64,000 bases of DNA from JAAZLS01 sp964463285 (GTDB lineage: Bacteria; Bacillota; Dethiobacteria; DTU022): contig CAYXBB010000002.1 of the NCBI GenBank assembly GCA_964463285.1, positions 13,072 through 77,071 of the forward strand. Direction: 5' to 3'. Below, piece after piece: positions 27,025 to 34,641 of the stretch (positions within the stretch are counted from its first letter, which is position 1; the number at the start of each line of letters is the position of its first letter). Position numbers and translations under genes: made by a program. The notes beneath the pieces are model-generated. The model did not search any database. It was not told the DNA's origin and worked only from the letters and a program-made list of their open reading frames with translations.

Positions 27025-28146
27025 CTAAACCTGGATATTGCCGGCAGCCAGTTCCTCGGCAATCGTCCACAGGCTGCCCGATACCAGGGAATGCCCCCCT
27101 AACATTACCGGGATCGGGCAGGAGACAGCCTCCCGGGTAAAACTTCTTAACCAGGGATGATCAATCTCCTGGTACCTGCCCAAATCCGAAAGAAATCGTT
27201 CCCGATCCGAAAAGCTGTAACGGTAATGGGCCATCAGCACCCGAGTATCAATGAATGCCGCCCCGACTATCCGGGAAAGGTAGTCGAAGAAGTTAGGTAT
27301 CCCCGCATGGTCAATAAGGCAGCCCATTAAAGAGACTACCTGCTTTGCCTTCACCCGGCCCAGGGCCTTCATACCTCGTTCCTCGGAAAACACCCGCAGC
27401 CGGATTTTTAAGCTGGAATTAAGACGTTCAATTGCCGGGGCTCCTACCCGACCAATAAGTGCTACCTCCTGGTAGTAGCCACTTAAAACCTGTTTGGCCC
27501 GCCGCAACCGGGAATAATCCCAGTCCAAGCCCGACAGGCAGGCCCTGGTTTGGGGACCGGCAAAGGGGCTATCCCCCAGCACCAGGCCGTCAGCAGGAGT
27601 ATCCAGATCAAATAACAAGCCCGAAGTAAAGGGCATCAATGCAAGTTCCAGTCCTAGCTGATCACGAAGGGTAGTTGCCAGGGTATTATCCATAGCCGGT
27701 AAGTCTATTCCGGAAAAATCCCCGGTTACCGTAAAAGCTACCAGGTCCGCAGACTGAACATTGTTGGCATAAAGCAGGCGAGTGCTGTTCAACAGGCGCC
27801 GGCAGATTGAAGACACCTCATCCTCCCTTACCAGGGGGCAGCCGGCGCCGCTAAAATAAAACACTTTGGATAGGCGATGTTCCAGGATCAACCTTTTTAG
27901 TTCCGTTCCGAAATTAAATGAACCCGGAGAAAGGTGATTGAGAATTACCGTGGCTCCCTTCGCCCGGGCCAGTTCCGCCAGTTGGCGGTCATTGGTAGCC
28001 AGGTAAATCATACCGATCTCGGTTACCCGGTTGAGTTTATCCAGGTTGTCCAGCAGGGCGGCGGTACGTATCGAAGTAAGTTCCAACTCTACCGGGCTGG
28101 CCGGAGAGGTCCCTTCAAATATTACTGCGCTAACCTGTTCTAACAT
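27025..28146 (-). CDS. Conserved protein of unknown function, MobA-like nucleotidyltransferase fold suspected
   Basis: 373 residues that I cannot assign to a named enzyme. The first 180 residues alternate strands and helices in a Rossmann-like way (LDKLNRVTEIGMIYLATND, AKGATVILNH, VFYFSGAGCPLVREDEVSSICRRLL), which recalls sugar-nucleotide or MobA-type transferases; the consensus GGxSxRMG loop is absent. The second half (SLMGCLIDHAGIPNFFDYLSRIVGAAFIDTRVLMAHY) is helical. Starts 27 bases after hpf behind GGAAGGAA, so it may share the hpf transcript. Confidence 0.85.
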   Translation of the reverse strand: MLEQVSAVIFEGTSPASPVELELTSIRTAALLDNLDKLNRVTEIGMIYLATNDRQLAELARAKGATVILNHLSPGSFNFGTELKRLILEHRLSKVFYFSGAGCPLVREDEVSSICRRLLNSTRLLYANNVQSADLVAFTVTGDFSGIDLPAMDNTLATTLRDQLGLELALMPFTSGLLFDLDTPADGLVLGDSPFAGPQTRACLSGLDWDYSRLRRAKQVLSGYYQEVALIGRVGAPAIERLNSSLKIRLRVFSEERGMKALGRVKAKQVVSLMGCLIDHAGIPNFFDYLSRIVGAAFIDTRVLMAHYRYSFSDRERFLSDLGRYQEIDHPWLRSFTREAVSCPIPVMLGGHSLVSGSLWTIAEELAAGNIQV

Positions 28147-28173
28147 ACACCGTTCCTTCCCGGTAATTTTAGC

Positions 28174-28710
28174 TTAACTCTCCGGATCAATTAAACCATA
28201 ATTGCCATCCCGTCGCTGATAAAGCACATTTACCCTGTTATTGGAAGCATTGGCAAACACAAAAAAAGTATGCCCCAGCAGGTTCATCTGCAAGATGGCC
28301 TCTTCCAGATCCATCGGTTTTAAGGGGAATCGCTTGGTCTTTACAATCTTTTTTTCCTCATATTTTTCATCGTACAGAGAGGAGACCAGTTTCTCATTGG
28401 CCGCCCGCAGCCCCTTGTGGCGCATGGATTTGGTTAAGCGAGTTTTATACTTGGCCACCTGCTTTTCCAGCTTTGCTACCACCATGTCGATAGAAGCATA
28501 CATGTCGCCGGTGGATTCTTCCCCGCGTAGGATCAAGCCGTTAATATTCACCGTAACCTCCACGATATGGCTTTCCCGAACCACGCTCATAACCACTTGG
28601 GCGCCGGTTTCTCTCCCAAAAAATTTCGAAAGTTTCCCTAGTTTTTTAGTAGCATAATCAACCAACGCCGGAGTAACTTCGATGTTTTTTCCCCTAACCG
28701 TAATATCCAT
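28174..28710 (-). CDS. hpf: Long-form ribosome hibernation promoting factor
   Basis: 178 residues from ATG 28710. N-terminal S30AE/YfiA domain (DITVRGKNIEVTPALVDYATKKLGKL, VVRESHIVEVTVNINGLILRGEES, DMYASIDMVVAKLEKQVAKYK), a linker, then the C-terminal dimer domain (IVKTKRFPLKPMDLEEAILQMNLLGHTFFVFAN) that pairs two 70S ribosomes into inactive 100S particles. Common in Firmicutes for stationary phase and spores. ATG 28716 abuts GGGAGG; ATG 28710 is six bases further and fits the family start. A TATAAT at about 120 bases upstream could be its promoter. Confidence 0.95.
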   Translation of the reverse strand: MDITVRGKNIEVTPALVDYATKKLGKLSKFFGRETGAQVVMSVVRESHIVEVTVNINGLILRGEESTGDMYASIDMVVAKLEKQVAKYKTRLTKSMRHKGLRAANEKLVSSLYDEKYEEKKIVKTKRFPLKPMDLEEAILQMNLLGHTFFVFANASNNRVNVLYQRRDGNYGLIDPES

Positions 28711-28880
28711 GAGCATCCTCCCTTTCCTTGCTCTTACCATTACTATTCCCCGACAGGTATAAAATTCCTACCTGAATGCTCATTAAATTGGGCGCCAGTT
28801 TACAAAGATAACAGTCTTAATGACCAGTATTATAAAGCAAGAGCGGCGGTGGTAATCAGTTTGCTTTAAGAATCGCCTTG

Positions 28881-29600
28881 TCAGGTGAAAGCTTGAAAGG
28901 CCGCTACCGCCCCGTATACTTTCACCTCGGAATAACTCAACACCGCAGCCGCCTCTCTCATGGTAGCTCCGGTGGTATAGATATCATCTACCAGCAAAAC
29001 AGAACTGCCGGGAGCAAGAGCCCTATTTAGCAAAAACGCTCCTGCGGCATTCTTGAAACGTTCCCGACGAGAAAAGCCGGTTTGCGAAGGAGTGTCTTTT
29101 ACCTTCTTTAAAACCGGGATCAGCGGTAACCCAAGCACCTTGGCCACCCGGCGGGCTAGCAGTTCCGACTGGTTATACCCCCTTTCCAAAGCCTTGCGGG
29201 GGTACAGGGGTATAAAGGCTACCGAGTTTAAAACCCAACCGGTTTTTTCCAGCAAAGCTGTTCCCAGCCAGTCTCCCAGGGGGCGAGACAACTGCCGCTG
29301 CCCTCGGTATTTCAACCGGTGCAACATTTTCCGGAATTCACCCTGGTAAAAGGATAAAACAAACAGGGATCTCAAGGGGCCGTCTCCGGAGCAACATTCT
29401 CCCGGGCCTTTGTAAAAACAACCACACCAGGGACAATAAAGCCCTGCTAAGGGAACATCGTTCCGGCATTTGAAGCAGCAAGGAGACCCTGAAGAATCCC
29501 AATCAGTCAACACTGCTTCACAGATCAAACAGCGGGGAGGGTAAAGCAGCCGCAAAGCCGCCTCCGGCCAGCACCGGATATTTTTATGAGGCTTATTCAA
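28881..29600 (-). CDS. comFC: ComF family phosphoribosyltransferase-like protein
   Basis: 239 residues: N-terminal zinc-binding segment with four Cys pairs (CLICEAVL, CCFKC, CPWCGC, CC), then a type I phosphoribosyltransferase domain with the PRPP loop VLLVDDIYTTGATM. In transformable bacteria ComFC aids uptake or processing of incoming DNA; the enzyme reaction is not settled. TTG start overlaps the end of recD2 by eight bases, so the two are translated together. A ComFA helicase is not adjacent. Confidence 0.9.
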   Translation of the reverse strand: MNKPHKNIRCWPEAALRLLYPPRCLICEAVLTDWDSSGSPCCFKCRNDVPLAGLYCPWCGCFYKGPGECCSGDGPLRSLFVLSFYQGEFRKMLHRLKYRGQRQLSRPLGDWLGTALLEKTGWVLNSVAFIPLYPRKALERGYNQSELLARRVAKVLGLPLIPVLKKVKDTPSQTGFSRRERFKNAAGAFLLNRALAPGSSVLLVDDIYTTGATMREAAAVLSYSEVKVYGAVAAFQAFT

Positions 29601-31818
29601 GACCTGTTCCGGCCGGCTTCATTCCTTCCGAAAACTGCAACCGGCGGCTCAGGTTACTGTATCGCTGAAGCACCTGGTCGTTGTTTACTGCAATGGCCAG
29701 GGCCTTCCAGCTCCCCACCAGCACCACCATCCGGCGGGCCCTGGTGATGCCTGTATATAGCAGGTTGCGCTGCAACAGGGGGTAATGCTGGGTTAGAACC
29801 GGCATTATAATTACCGGGTACTCGCTGCCCTGGCTTTTATGAACGGAGACGGCATAAGACAGGGCCAATTCGTCTATTTCCCGTATATCATAACCCACCT
29901 CTCGCGGTTTGCCCAGATCCGGATAGCTGACGATTAATTCTCCTTCCTCCAGATCCAGGGAGGTAATCCGGCCGATATCTCCGTTAAAGATCTCCTTCCG
30001 GTAGTTGTTTTGAATTTGCATAACCTTGTCACCCAGGCGAAAATTAATCCCCTGCACACGGATTTCAGGTTTTTGGCGGTGAGCCGGATTTAAAGCCTGC
30101 TGAAGCAGGGCATTTAACTTTTCTACCCCGGCAGCGGTTCGCCGCATGGGAGTGATAACCTGGATATCGTTCAGGGGATCAAACCGACCATAATTGGGAA
30201 TCTTCTCCCGGCAGAGCTGTACTACCAGTGAGGCTACATGTTCCGGATCCTCCGCCTTAATGATAAAAAAATCGGTAGAACGGGCTCTGGCTAAAGGCAA
30301 CCGCCCCCGATTAACCCGGTGGGCATTGAGTACAATCATGCTTTGACCGGCCTGGCGGAAGATGTTTTTCAACCGCACTGCCGGAATTTTTTCGGAATCA
30401 ATGATATCCCGGAGCACGCTTCCCGCTCCCACTGATGGAAGTTGATCCACATCCCCTACCAGAATAAGCCGGCAGCTTTCAGGAATAGCCTTTAATAAGG
30501 AGTGCATTAAATGCAGATCCACCATGGAGGCCTCATCAATAATCACTACCTGGGCATTGATAGGGCGCTGTTCATGCCGCTGGAAACGAAGACCCGTTCC
30601 CTCCTGGTAACCATATTCCAGCAACCGGTGGATAGTGGAAGCCTCTCCCCCGGTAGCCTCGGTAACCCGCTTGGCGGCCCTGCCGGTAGGAGCGGCCAGC
30701 AACACTTTTTGCCCCAACTGTTGAAACAACTCAAGCAGGGCTTTTATGATAGTAGTTTTGCCGGTACCCGGCCCCCCGGTAACCACCAACATCCCGCAGT
30801 TCAAGGCCTGTTCCAGTACCTGGAACTGGTCCGGCGTGAGCCGGATCGGGCCCCGGGTAGCAGTCTTAAGAGCAGCCTTCACCTGCCCATTTTCCCAGCA
30901 GGTTTGGAGATTTTTAAGTAACTGTATCCGTTTAGCCACTCCGGTTTCAGCATAATAAAAGCCGGCCTTGTAGATCGCCTCCCCGGATTCCAAGGGAACA
31001 TTGAATATCCGTTGCCTGTCAGCAAGTTCCGACAGCAGCCTGGTAATGAGGTCTGCCGACATTGCCGCCTTCTCTGCCGGGTCGGAGATCAGATCCTCCA
31101 CCATCGAGATCAGCTTTTCCCGGGGAAGATAGACATGGCCGCTGTCTGCTGCCCGGTCCAGGCTGTAGATAATCGCCGCCTCAATCCGCTGTGGGGATCC
31201 GGCCGGTAAACCCAACTGCCGGGCAATCTTATCGGCAGTTTTAAACCCGATGCCATAAATCTCTTCTGCCAGCCGGTAGGGATTTTCTTGCACTTTATCC
31301 ACTGTCTTTGCCCCGTAATGCCTGTAAAGGCGGAGTATAACTCCGGGGTTTATGCCAAAGCCCTGTAAAAAAACCATGACCTGTTGAATTTCCCGGTGCC
31401 GGGCCAGCCCGGCAACAATAAGGTCGGCTTTCTTTGATCCAATTCCGGGCACCTCCAACAGGCGCTGCGGCTCCTGTTCAGCAATTGTTAGTGCTTCCAT
31501 CCCGAGGTGATCTACTATGCTGTCTGCGGTCACCGGCCCAATTCCCTTAATCAGCCCTGAAGATAAATAACCTTTAAGCCCCGCCGGGGTAACCGGAAGA
31601 AGACGCTCCCACCGTTCCACCGCCAACTGGCGGCCGTAACGGCGATGAACTTGCCAGGAGCCAATCAGCCTGAGCTGCTCTTCTTTCTGAAGAGGAGGAA
31701 AGCTACCCACAAACGGGATCCCTTCGCCCCCCGGGCAGCGCAGACGACCCACCAGAAAACAGCTTTCTTCGTTATAGTAAACAATCCGTTCCAGGCTTCC
31801 GGTGAATTCCTCCAGCAT
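29593..31818 (-). CDS. recD2: RecD2-type SF1B DNA helicase
   Basis: 741 residues. N-terminal OB-like and helix-hairpin-helix part (GLIKGIGPVTADSIVDHLG, LLEVPGIGSKKADLIVAGL, IYGIGFKTADKIARQLGL) marks RecD2 rather than RecBCD RecD. The helicase core has Walker A GGPGTGKTTIIKAL, VIIDEASMVDLHLMHSLL, LVGDVDQLPSVGAGSVL, LKNIFRQAGQS and SVHKSQGSEYPVII. It unwinds DNA 5' to 3' and acts in repair and fork rescue. ATG 31818 is preferred because GGGGAGG lies five bases upstream; GTG 31824 overlaps that site. Confidence 0.95.
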   Translation of the reverse strand: MLEEFTGSLERIVYYNEESCFLVGRLRCPGGEGIPFVGSFPPLQKEEQLRLIGSWQVHRRYGRQLAVERWERLLPVTPAGLKGYLSSGLIKGIGPVTADSIVDHLGMEALTIAEQEPQRLLEVPGIGSKKADLIVAGLARHREIQQVMVFLQGFGINPGVILRLYRHYGAKTVDKVQENPYRLAEEIYGIGFKTADKIARQLGLPAGSPQRIEAAIIYSLDRAADSGHVYLPREKLISMVEDLISDPAEKAAMSADLITRLLSELADRQRIFNVPLESGEAIYKAGFYYAETGVAKRIQLLKNLQTCWENGQVKAALKTATRGPIRLTPDQFQVLEQALNCGMLVVTGGPGTGKTTIIKALLELFQQLGQKVLLAAPTGRAAKRVTEATGGEASTIHRLLEYGYQEGTGLRFQRHEQRPINAQVVIIDEASMVDLHLMHSLLKAIPESCRLILVGDVDQLPSVGAGSVLRDIIDSEKIPAVRLKNIFRQAGQSMIVLNAHRVNRGRLPLARARSTDFFIIKAEDPEHVASLVVQLCREKIPNYGRFDPLNDIQVITPMRRTAAGVEKLNALLQQALNPAHRQKPEIRVQGINFRLGDKVMQIQNNYRKEIFNGDIGRITSLDLEEGELIVSYPDLGKPREVGYDIREIDELALSYAVSVHKSQGSEYPVIIMPVLTQHYPLLQRNLLYTGITRARRMVVLVGSWKALAIAVNNDQVLQRYSNLSRRLQFSEGMKPAGTGLE

Positions 31819-31833
31819 GCTCACCTCCCCAAC

Positions 31834-33018
31834 CTATCCTCGTTTCAAATCCGAGATCCGGTCCGTCCTTTCCCAGGGCAGATCCAGGTCAGGGCGGCCA
31901 AAATGCCCGTAAGCTGCCACCTGCCGGTAAATGGGACGGCGAAGATTGAGTTGCTCTATAATGGCCGCGGGGCGAAGATCAAACCTTTGTCGGATCAGTT
32001 CCTCAATATAGTTGTCCTTTTCCAACCCTGTCCCAGAAGTATCTACCGTTAAAGATACCGGTTGGGCCACCCCGATGGCGTAAGCCACCTGAAGTTGACA
32101 CTTTTTAGCCAACCCGGCTGCCACAATGTTTTTAGCTACGTAGCGGGCGGCATAAGCCGCCGAGCGATCAACCTTGGTGGGATCTTTGCCCGAAAAAGCC
32201 CCTCCACCATGGGGAACATACCCACCATAGGTATCAACCATCAGCTTGCGACCGGTTAGACCGGCATCCCCCTGCGGCCCACCTATTACAAACCTCCCGG
32301 TGGGGTTAATTAAGATTCTGGTGTCCGGGGTTATCAATTCGGCGGGAACGGTTTCCAAAATAACTTGCCGGGTGATATCCTCCCGAATTGTTTCCAAATC
32401 AGTTTCGTTGGAATGTTGAGCCGAAACCACTACCGTCTCCACGCTAACCGGTCGCCCCTGTTCATAAAGCACGGTGATCTGGGTTTTGCCATCGGGGCGC
32501 AGATAATCCAGGATTTCCTGTTTGCGCACTTCGGCTAGACGCCTGGCCAGCCGGTGAGCTAAAGAGATCGGCAATGGCATCAATTCCGGGGTTTCGGTAC
32601 AGGCAAACCCCATCATCATCCCCTGATCGCCCGCTCCCAACAAATTATAATGATTCTTTTCATCACCGGTTTTAGCCTCCCGGGAATGATTTACCCCCAG
32701 GGCAATATCCGGCGACTGCTCGTCTATAGAACAAAGAACTGCACAGGTATCCCCATCGAACCCAAATTTGGCCCGGGTATAGCCGATCCGCTTTACTGTT
32801 TTCCGGACCAGATGGGGGATGTCTACATAGCAGTCAGTTGAAATTTCACCACAAACAAATACCATGCCGGTTGTGACCATGGTCTCCGTAGCCACCCGGG
32901 CTACCGGATCCTGGCCGATAATCTCATCCAGAATTGAATCGGAAATCTGATCCGCCAGCTTATCCGGATGGCCTTCTGTAACTGATTCCGATGTGAACAG
33001 GTGCCGCCGTGATGTCAA
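31834..33018 (-). CDS. metK: S-adenosylmethionine synthetase
   Basis: 394 residues. Makes SAM from methionine and ATP. Shows LFTSESVTEGHPDKLADQISD, GAGDQGMMMGFA, KTQITVLYE, GGPQGDAGLTGRKLMVDTYGG, GGGAFSGKDPTKVDRSAAY and the C-terminal DLPWE. TTG 33018 start with AAAGGAGG upstream. Directly under a SAM-I riboswitch and its terminator, so high SAM should stop transcription. It is followed by recD2 and comFC at short spacing. Confidence 0.97.
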   Translation of the reverse strand: MTSRRHLFTSESVTEGHPDKLADQISDSILDEIIGQDPVARVATETMVTTGMVFVCGEISTDCYVDIPHLVRKTVKRIGYTRAKFGFDGDTCAVLCSIDEQSPDIALGVNHSREAKTGDEKNHYNLLGAGDQGMMMGFACTETPELMPLPISLAHRLARRLAEVRKQEILDYLRPDGKTQITVLYEQGRPVSVETVVVSAQHSNETDLETIREDITRQVILETVPAELITPDTRILINPTGRFVIGGPQGDAGLTGRKLMVDTYGGYVPHGGGAFSGKDPTKVDRSAAYAARYVAKNIVAAGLAKKCQLQVAYAIGVAQPVSLTVDTSGTGLEKDNYIEELIRQRFDLRPAAIIEQLNLRRPIYRQVAAYGHFGRPDLDLPWERTDRISDLKRG

Positions 33019-33049
33019 TTTGTATTTCCTCCTTTGGTGTATTACGGAT

Positions 33050-33081
33050 AAAAAACAAAAAACCTCTTTAAAGATTGAGGC
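33050..33081 (-). terminator. Terminator of the metK SAM riboswitch
   Basis: On the minus strand CCTC...GAGG stem with inner CTTT/AAAG pairing, followed by TTTTTTGTTTTTT. It overlaps sequences that can pair with GAGAGG at the 3' end of the aptamer, the standard S-box antiterminator arrangement. Confidence 0.75.
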
Positions 33082-33092
33082 CTGAAATAGAA

Positions 33093-33202
33093 CCTCTCAT
33101 CTCCCGGAGCAGATCACTCTCCCCGCAGGAATTGGCACCGCAATCTAAGATCCGGTTGCCGGGATTCATCGGGCCCGTCCCTCCTCCACTCAGGATAAGA
33201 GC
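33093..33202 (-). promoter_or_regulatory. SAM-I (S-box) riboswitch of metK
   Basis: The minus strand reads CTCTTATCCTGAGTGGAGG, then GGGCCCGATGAATCCCGGCA, GGTGCCAATTCC and GATGAGAGG in order: the conserved kink-turn, J3/4 and closing-stem segments of the S-box. SAM binding should end transcription of metK. Confidence 0.96.
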
Positions 33203-33226
33203 TAAATTATAGAAATTATTAACATC

Positions 33227-33255
33227 AAAATACACTAAAATAATCCGGGTGTCAA
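33227..33255 (-). promoter_or_regulatory. Promoter of the metK transcript
   Basis: On the minus strand TTGACA, a 17-base spacer, then TATTTT, ending about 25 bases before the riboswitch aptamer. Confidence 0.65.
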
Positions 33256-33406
33256 ATAATAGTGAAGGAGGACCAGGCATTCCGTAAATGCCCTGTGATT
33301 AATTGTCGGCTTGGCGAATAAATATATCACGGGTGATTCCTTTCTTAAATATTTCAGTTATAAATATAGGCAGGAATTGCTAAAAATCAAATTGGAGGTG
33401 TTCTAT

Positions 33407-33763
33407 GTGTCGGATTTCAACCCCCACGGACAACCTGAGAACAACCGGGTACCGACCTTTGATCAGTCAGATATCGAGGCGAATAAAACCATGGCGGGGT
33501 TGGCCTACATTCTTTTTTTTCTACCTCTGGTAGTATCCCCCAATTCCCCGTTCGGAAGGTTTCATGCCAATCAAGGACTGCTGCTGCTCATTTTGGGTAT
33601 TGCCGGAAATATTATACTTACTTTCTTGCCTTTAATTAACCTGATTCTTTGGCCGATTTTCGGATTGTTCGTTCTGGTGTTGTTTGTTATAGGATTGGTA
33701 AACGGGTTTGGCGGTAAAGCAAAAGAGCTGCCACTTATCGGTTCCATAAGGTTGATAAAATAA
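33407..33763 (+). CDS. DUF4870-type small membrane protein
   Basis: 118 residues from GTG 33407, chosen because TTGGAGGTG lies eight bases upstream; a longer upstream frame has no ribosome site and an unlike composition. A soluble N-terminus (MSDFNPHGQPENN) precedes an amphipathic stretch and two or three membrane helices: AGLAYILFFLPLVVSP, FHANQGLLLLILGIAGNIIL and LILWPIFGLFVLVLFVIGLVNGF. This matches DUF4870/YtxC-like small membrane proteins of unknown role. It is one of only four confident plus-strand genes and is convergent with fabZ. Confidence 0.8.
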   Translation: MSDFNPHGQPENNRVPTFDQSDIEANKTMAGLAYILFFLPLVVSPNSPFGRFHANQGLLLLILGIAGNIILTFLPLINLILWPIFGLFVLVLFVIGLVNGFGGKAKELPLIGSIRLIK

Positions 33764-33890
33764 TCCGTAGGTGAAACCCGGTATGATATCACAGGAAACA
33801 GATGGAATATCAATTAGAAGACATTGAAGACATGGGAGAAAAAAACTGGGGATAAACCGGCCGGAATAATAGAATGGTAGCCGGGAAATG

Positions 33891-33931
33891 AAAACCGGGA
33901 GAGGGTGAACAATCACCCCTCCGGTTTTTTT
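33891..33931 (+). terminator. Bidirectional terminator between the DUF4870 gene and fabZ
   Basis: AAAACCGG..GGGTGA and TCACCC..CCGGTTTTTTT form a long imperfect stem with a 4-base loop and seven T on the plus strand; the minus strand also ends in TTTTC. It sits between convergent genes. Confidence 0.8.
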
Positions 33932-34001
33932 ATACCATGTCTGCTTTACTTTTTTTATGATCAGGTTAACCAATCTTACCCAAAATACATTACCGGTGCC
34001 T

Positions 34002-34454
34002 TTAACTTTTGTTTGTCTTTTCTATTAAAGCAAATGTGAGCTCCCCGGAGGCAACCAACTCGCCGTCTACCTTGGCCACCGCTTCCCCTTTACCTACCGG
34101 GCCCCGTTTCCGTATCAGGATTACTTTTAGTTCTAGGCGATCACCGGGGATAACCATTTTTTTGAATCTGAATTTATCGATTCCTGCAAACAGGGCCAGT
34201 TTCCCGGCATTTTGCGGCTCGCTTAACACCACCAACGCCCCCACCTGGGCCAGGGCTTCTACAATCAGCACCCCGGGCATCACCGGCTCGCCGGGAAAAT
34301 GTCCCTGAAAAAAAGGCTCGTTTATGGTAACGTTTTTATATCCGGCAGCAGTTTTACCAGGAACCAGTTCAATAATTCGATCGACCAGCAAGAAGGGATA
34401 GCGGTGGGGTAAAACCGAAAGGATTTTTTTTAGGTCAAGTTCCAAAGGTGACAT
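34002..34454 (-). CDS. fabZ: 3-hydroxyacyl-ACP dehydratase FabZ
   Basis: 150-residue hot-dog enzyme of type II fatty acid synthesis. Has LPHRYPFLLVDRI, the catalytic-site GHFPGEPVMPGVLIVEALAQ (His and Glu) and IDKFRFKKMVIPGDRL. ATG 34454 with AAAGGGG upstream fits the family start better than ATG 34478. It is separated from other fatty acid genes here. No LpxC/LpxA partners are visible, so this gives no sign of an outer membrane. Confidence 0.94.
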   Translation of the reverse strand: MSPLELDLKKILSVLPHRYPFLLVDRIIELVPGKTAAGYKNVTINEPFFQGHFPGEPVMPGVLIVEALAQVGALVVLSEPQNAGKLALFAGIDKFRFKKMVIPGDRLELKVILIRKRGPVGKGEAVAKVDGELVASGELTFALIEKTNKS

Positions 34455-34641
34455 GCCACAACCCCTTTCCAGAAACAAGATCCCGGGAACTGGAAATAAA
34501 AAGTCAAGCGTTTTTGGCCTTGTTAACTATCCCCATCATTCAGCGGGGTAATTGTCCTCTCCTAGGATCGTAATTTGCTATATTGGCATCCGTTTATAAT
34601 TATTCTATCCTGTTTCCGGCCTCTTGTTTCTTGTTTCCTGA

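Noticed and set aside
33802..33855. 17-codon ORF after the DUF4870 gene
   Set aside because: Too short, no convincing ribosome site, and directly before a terminator.
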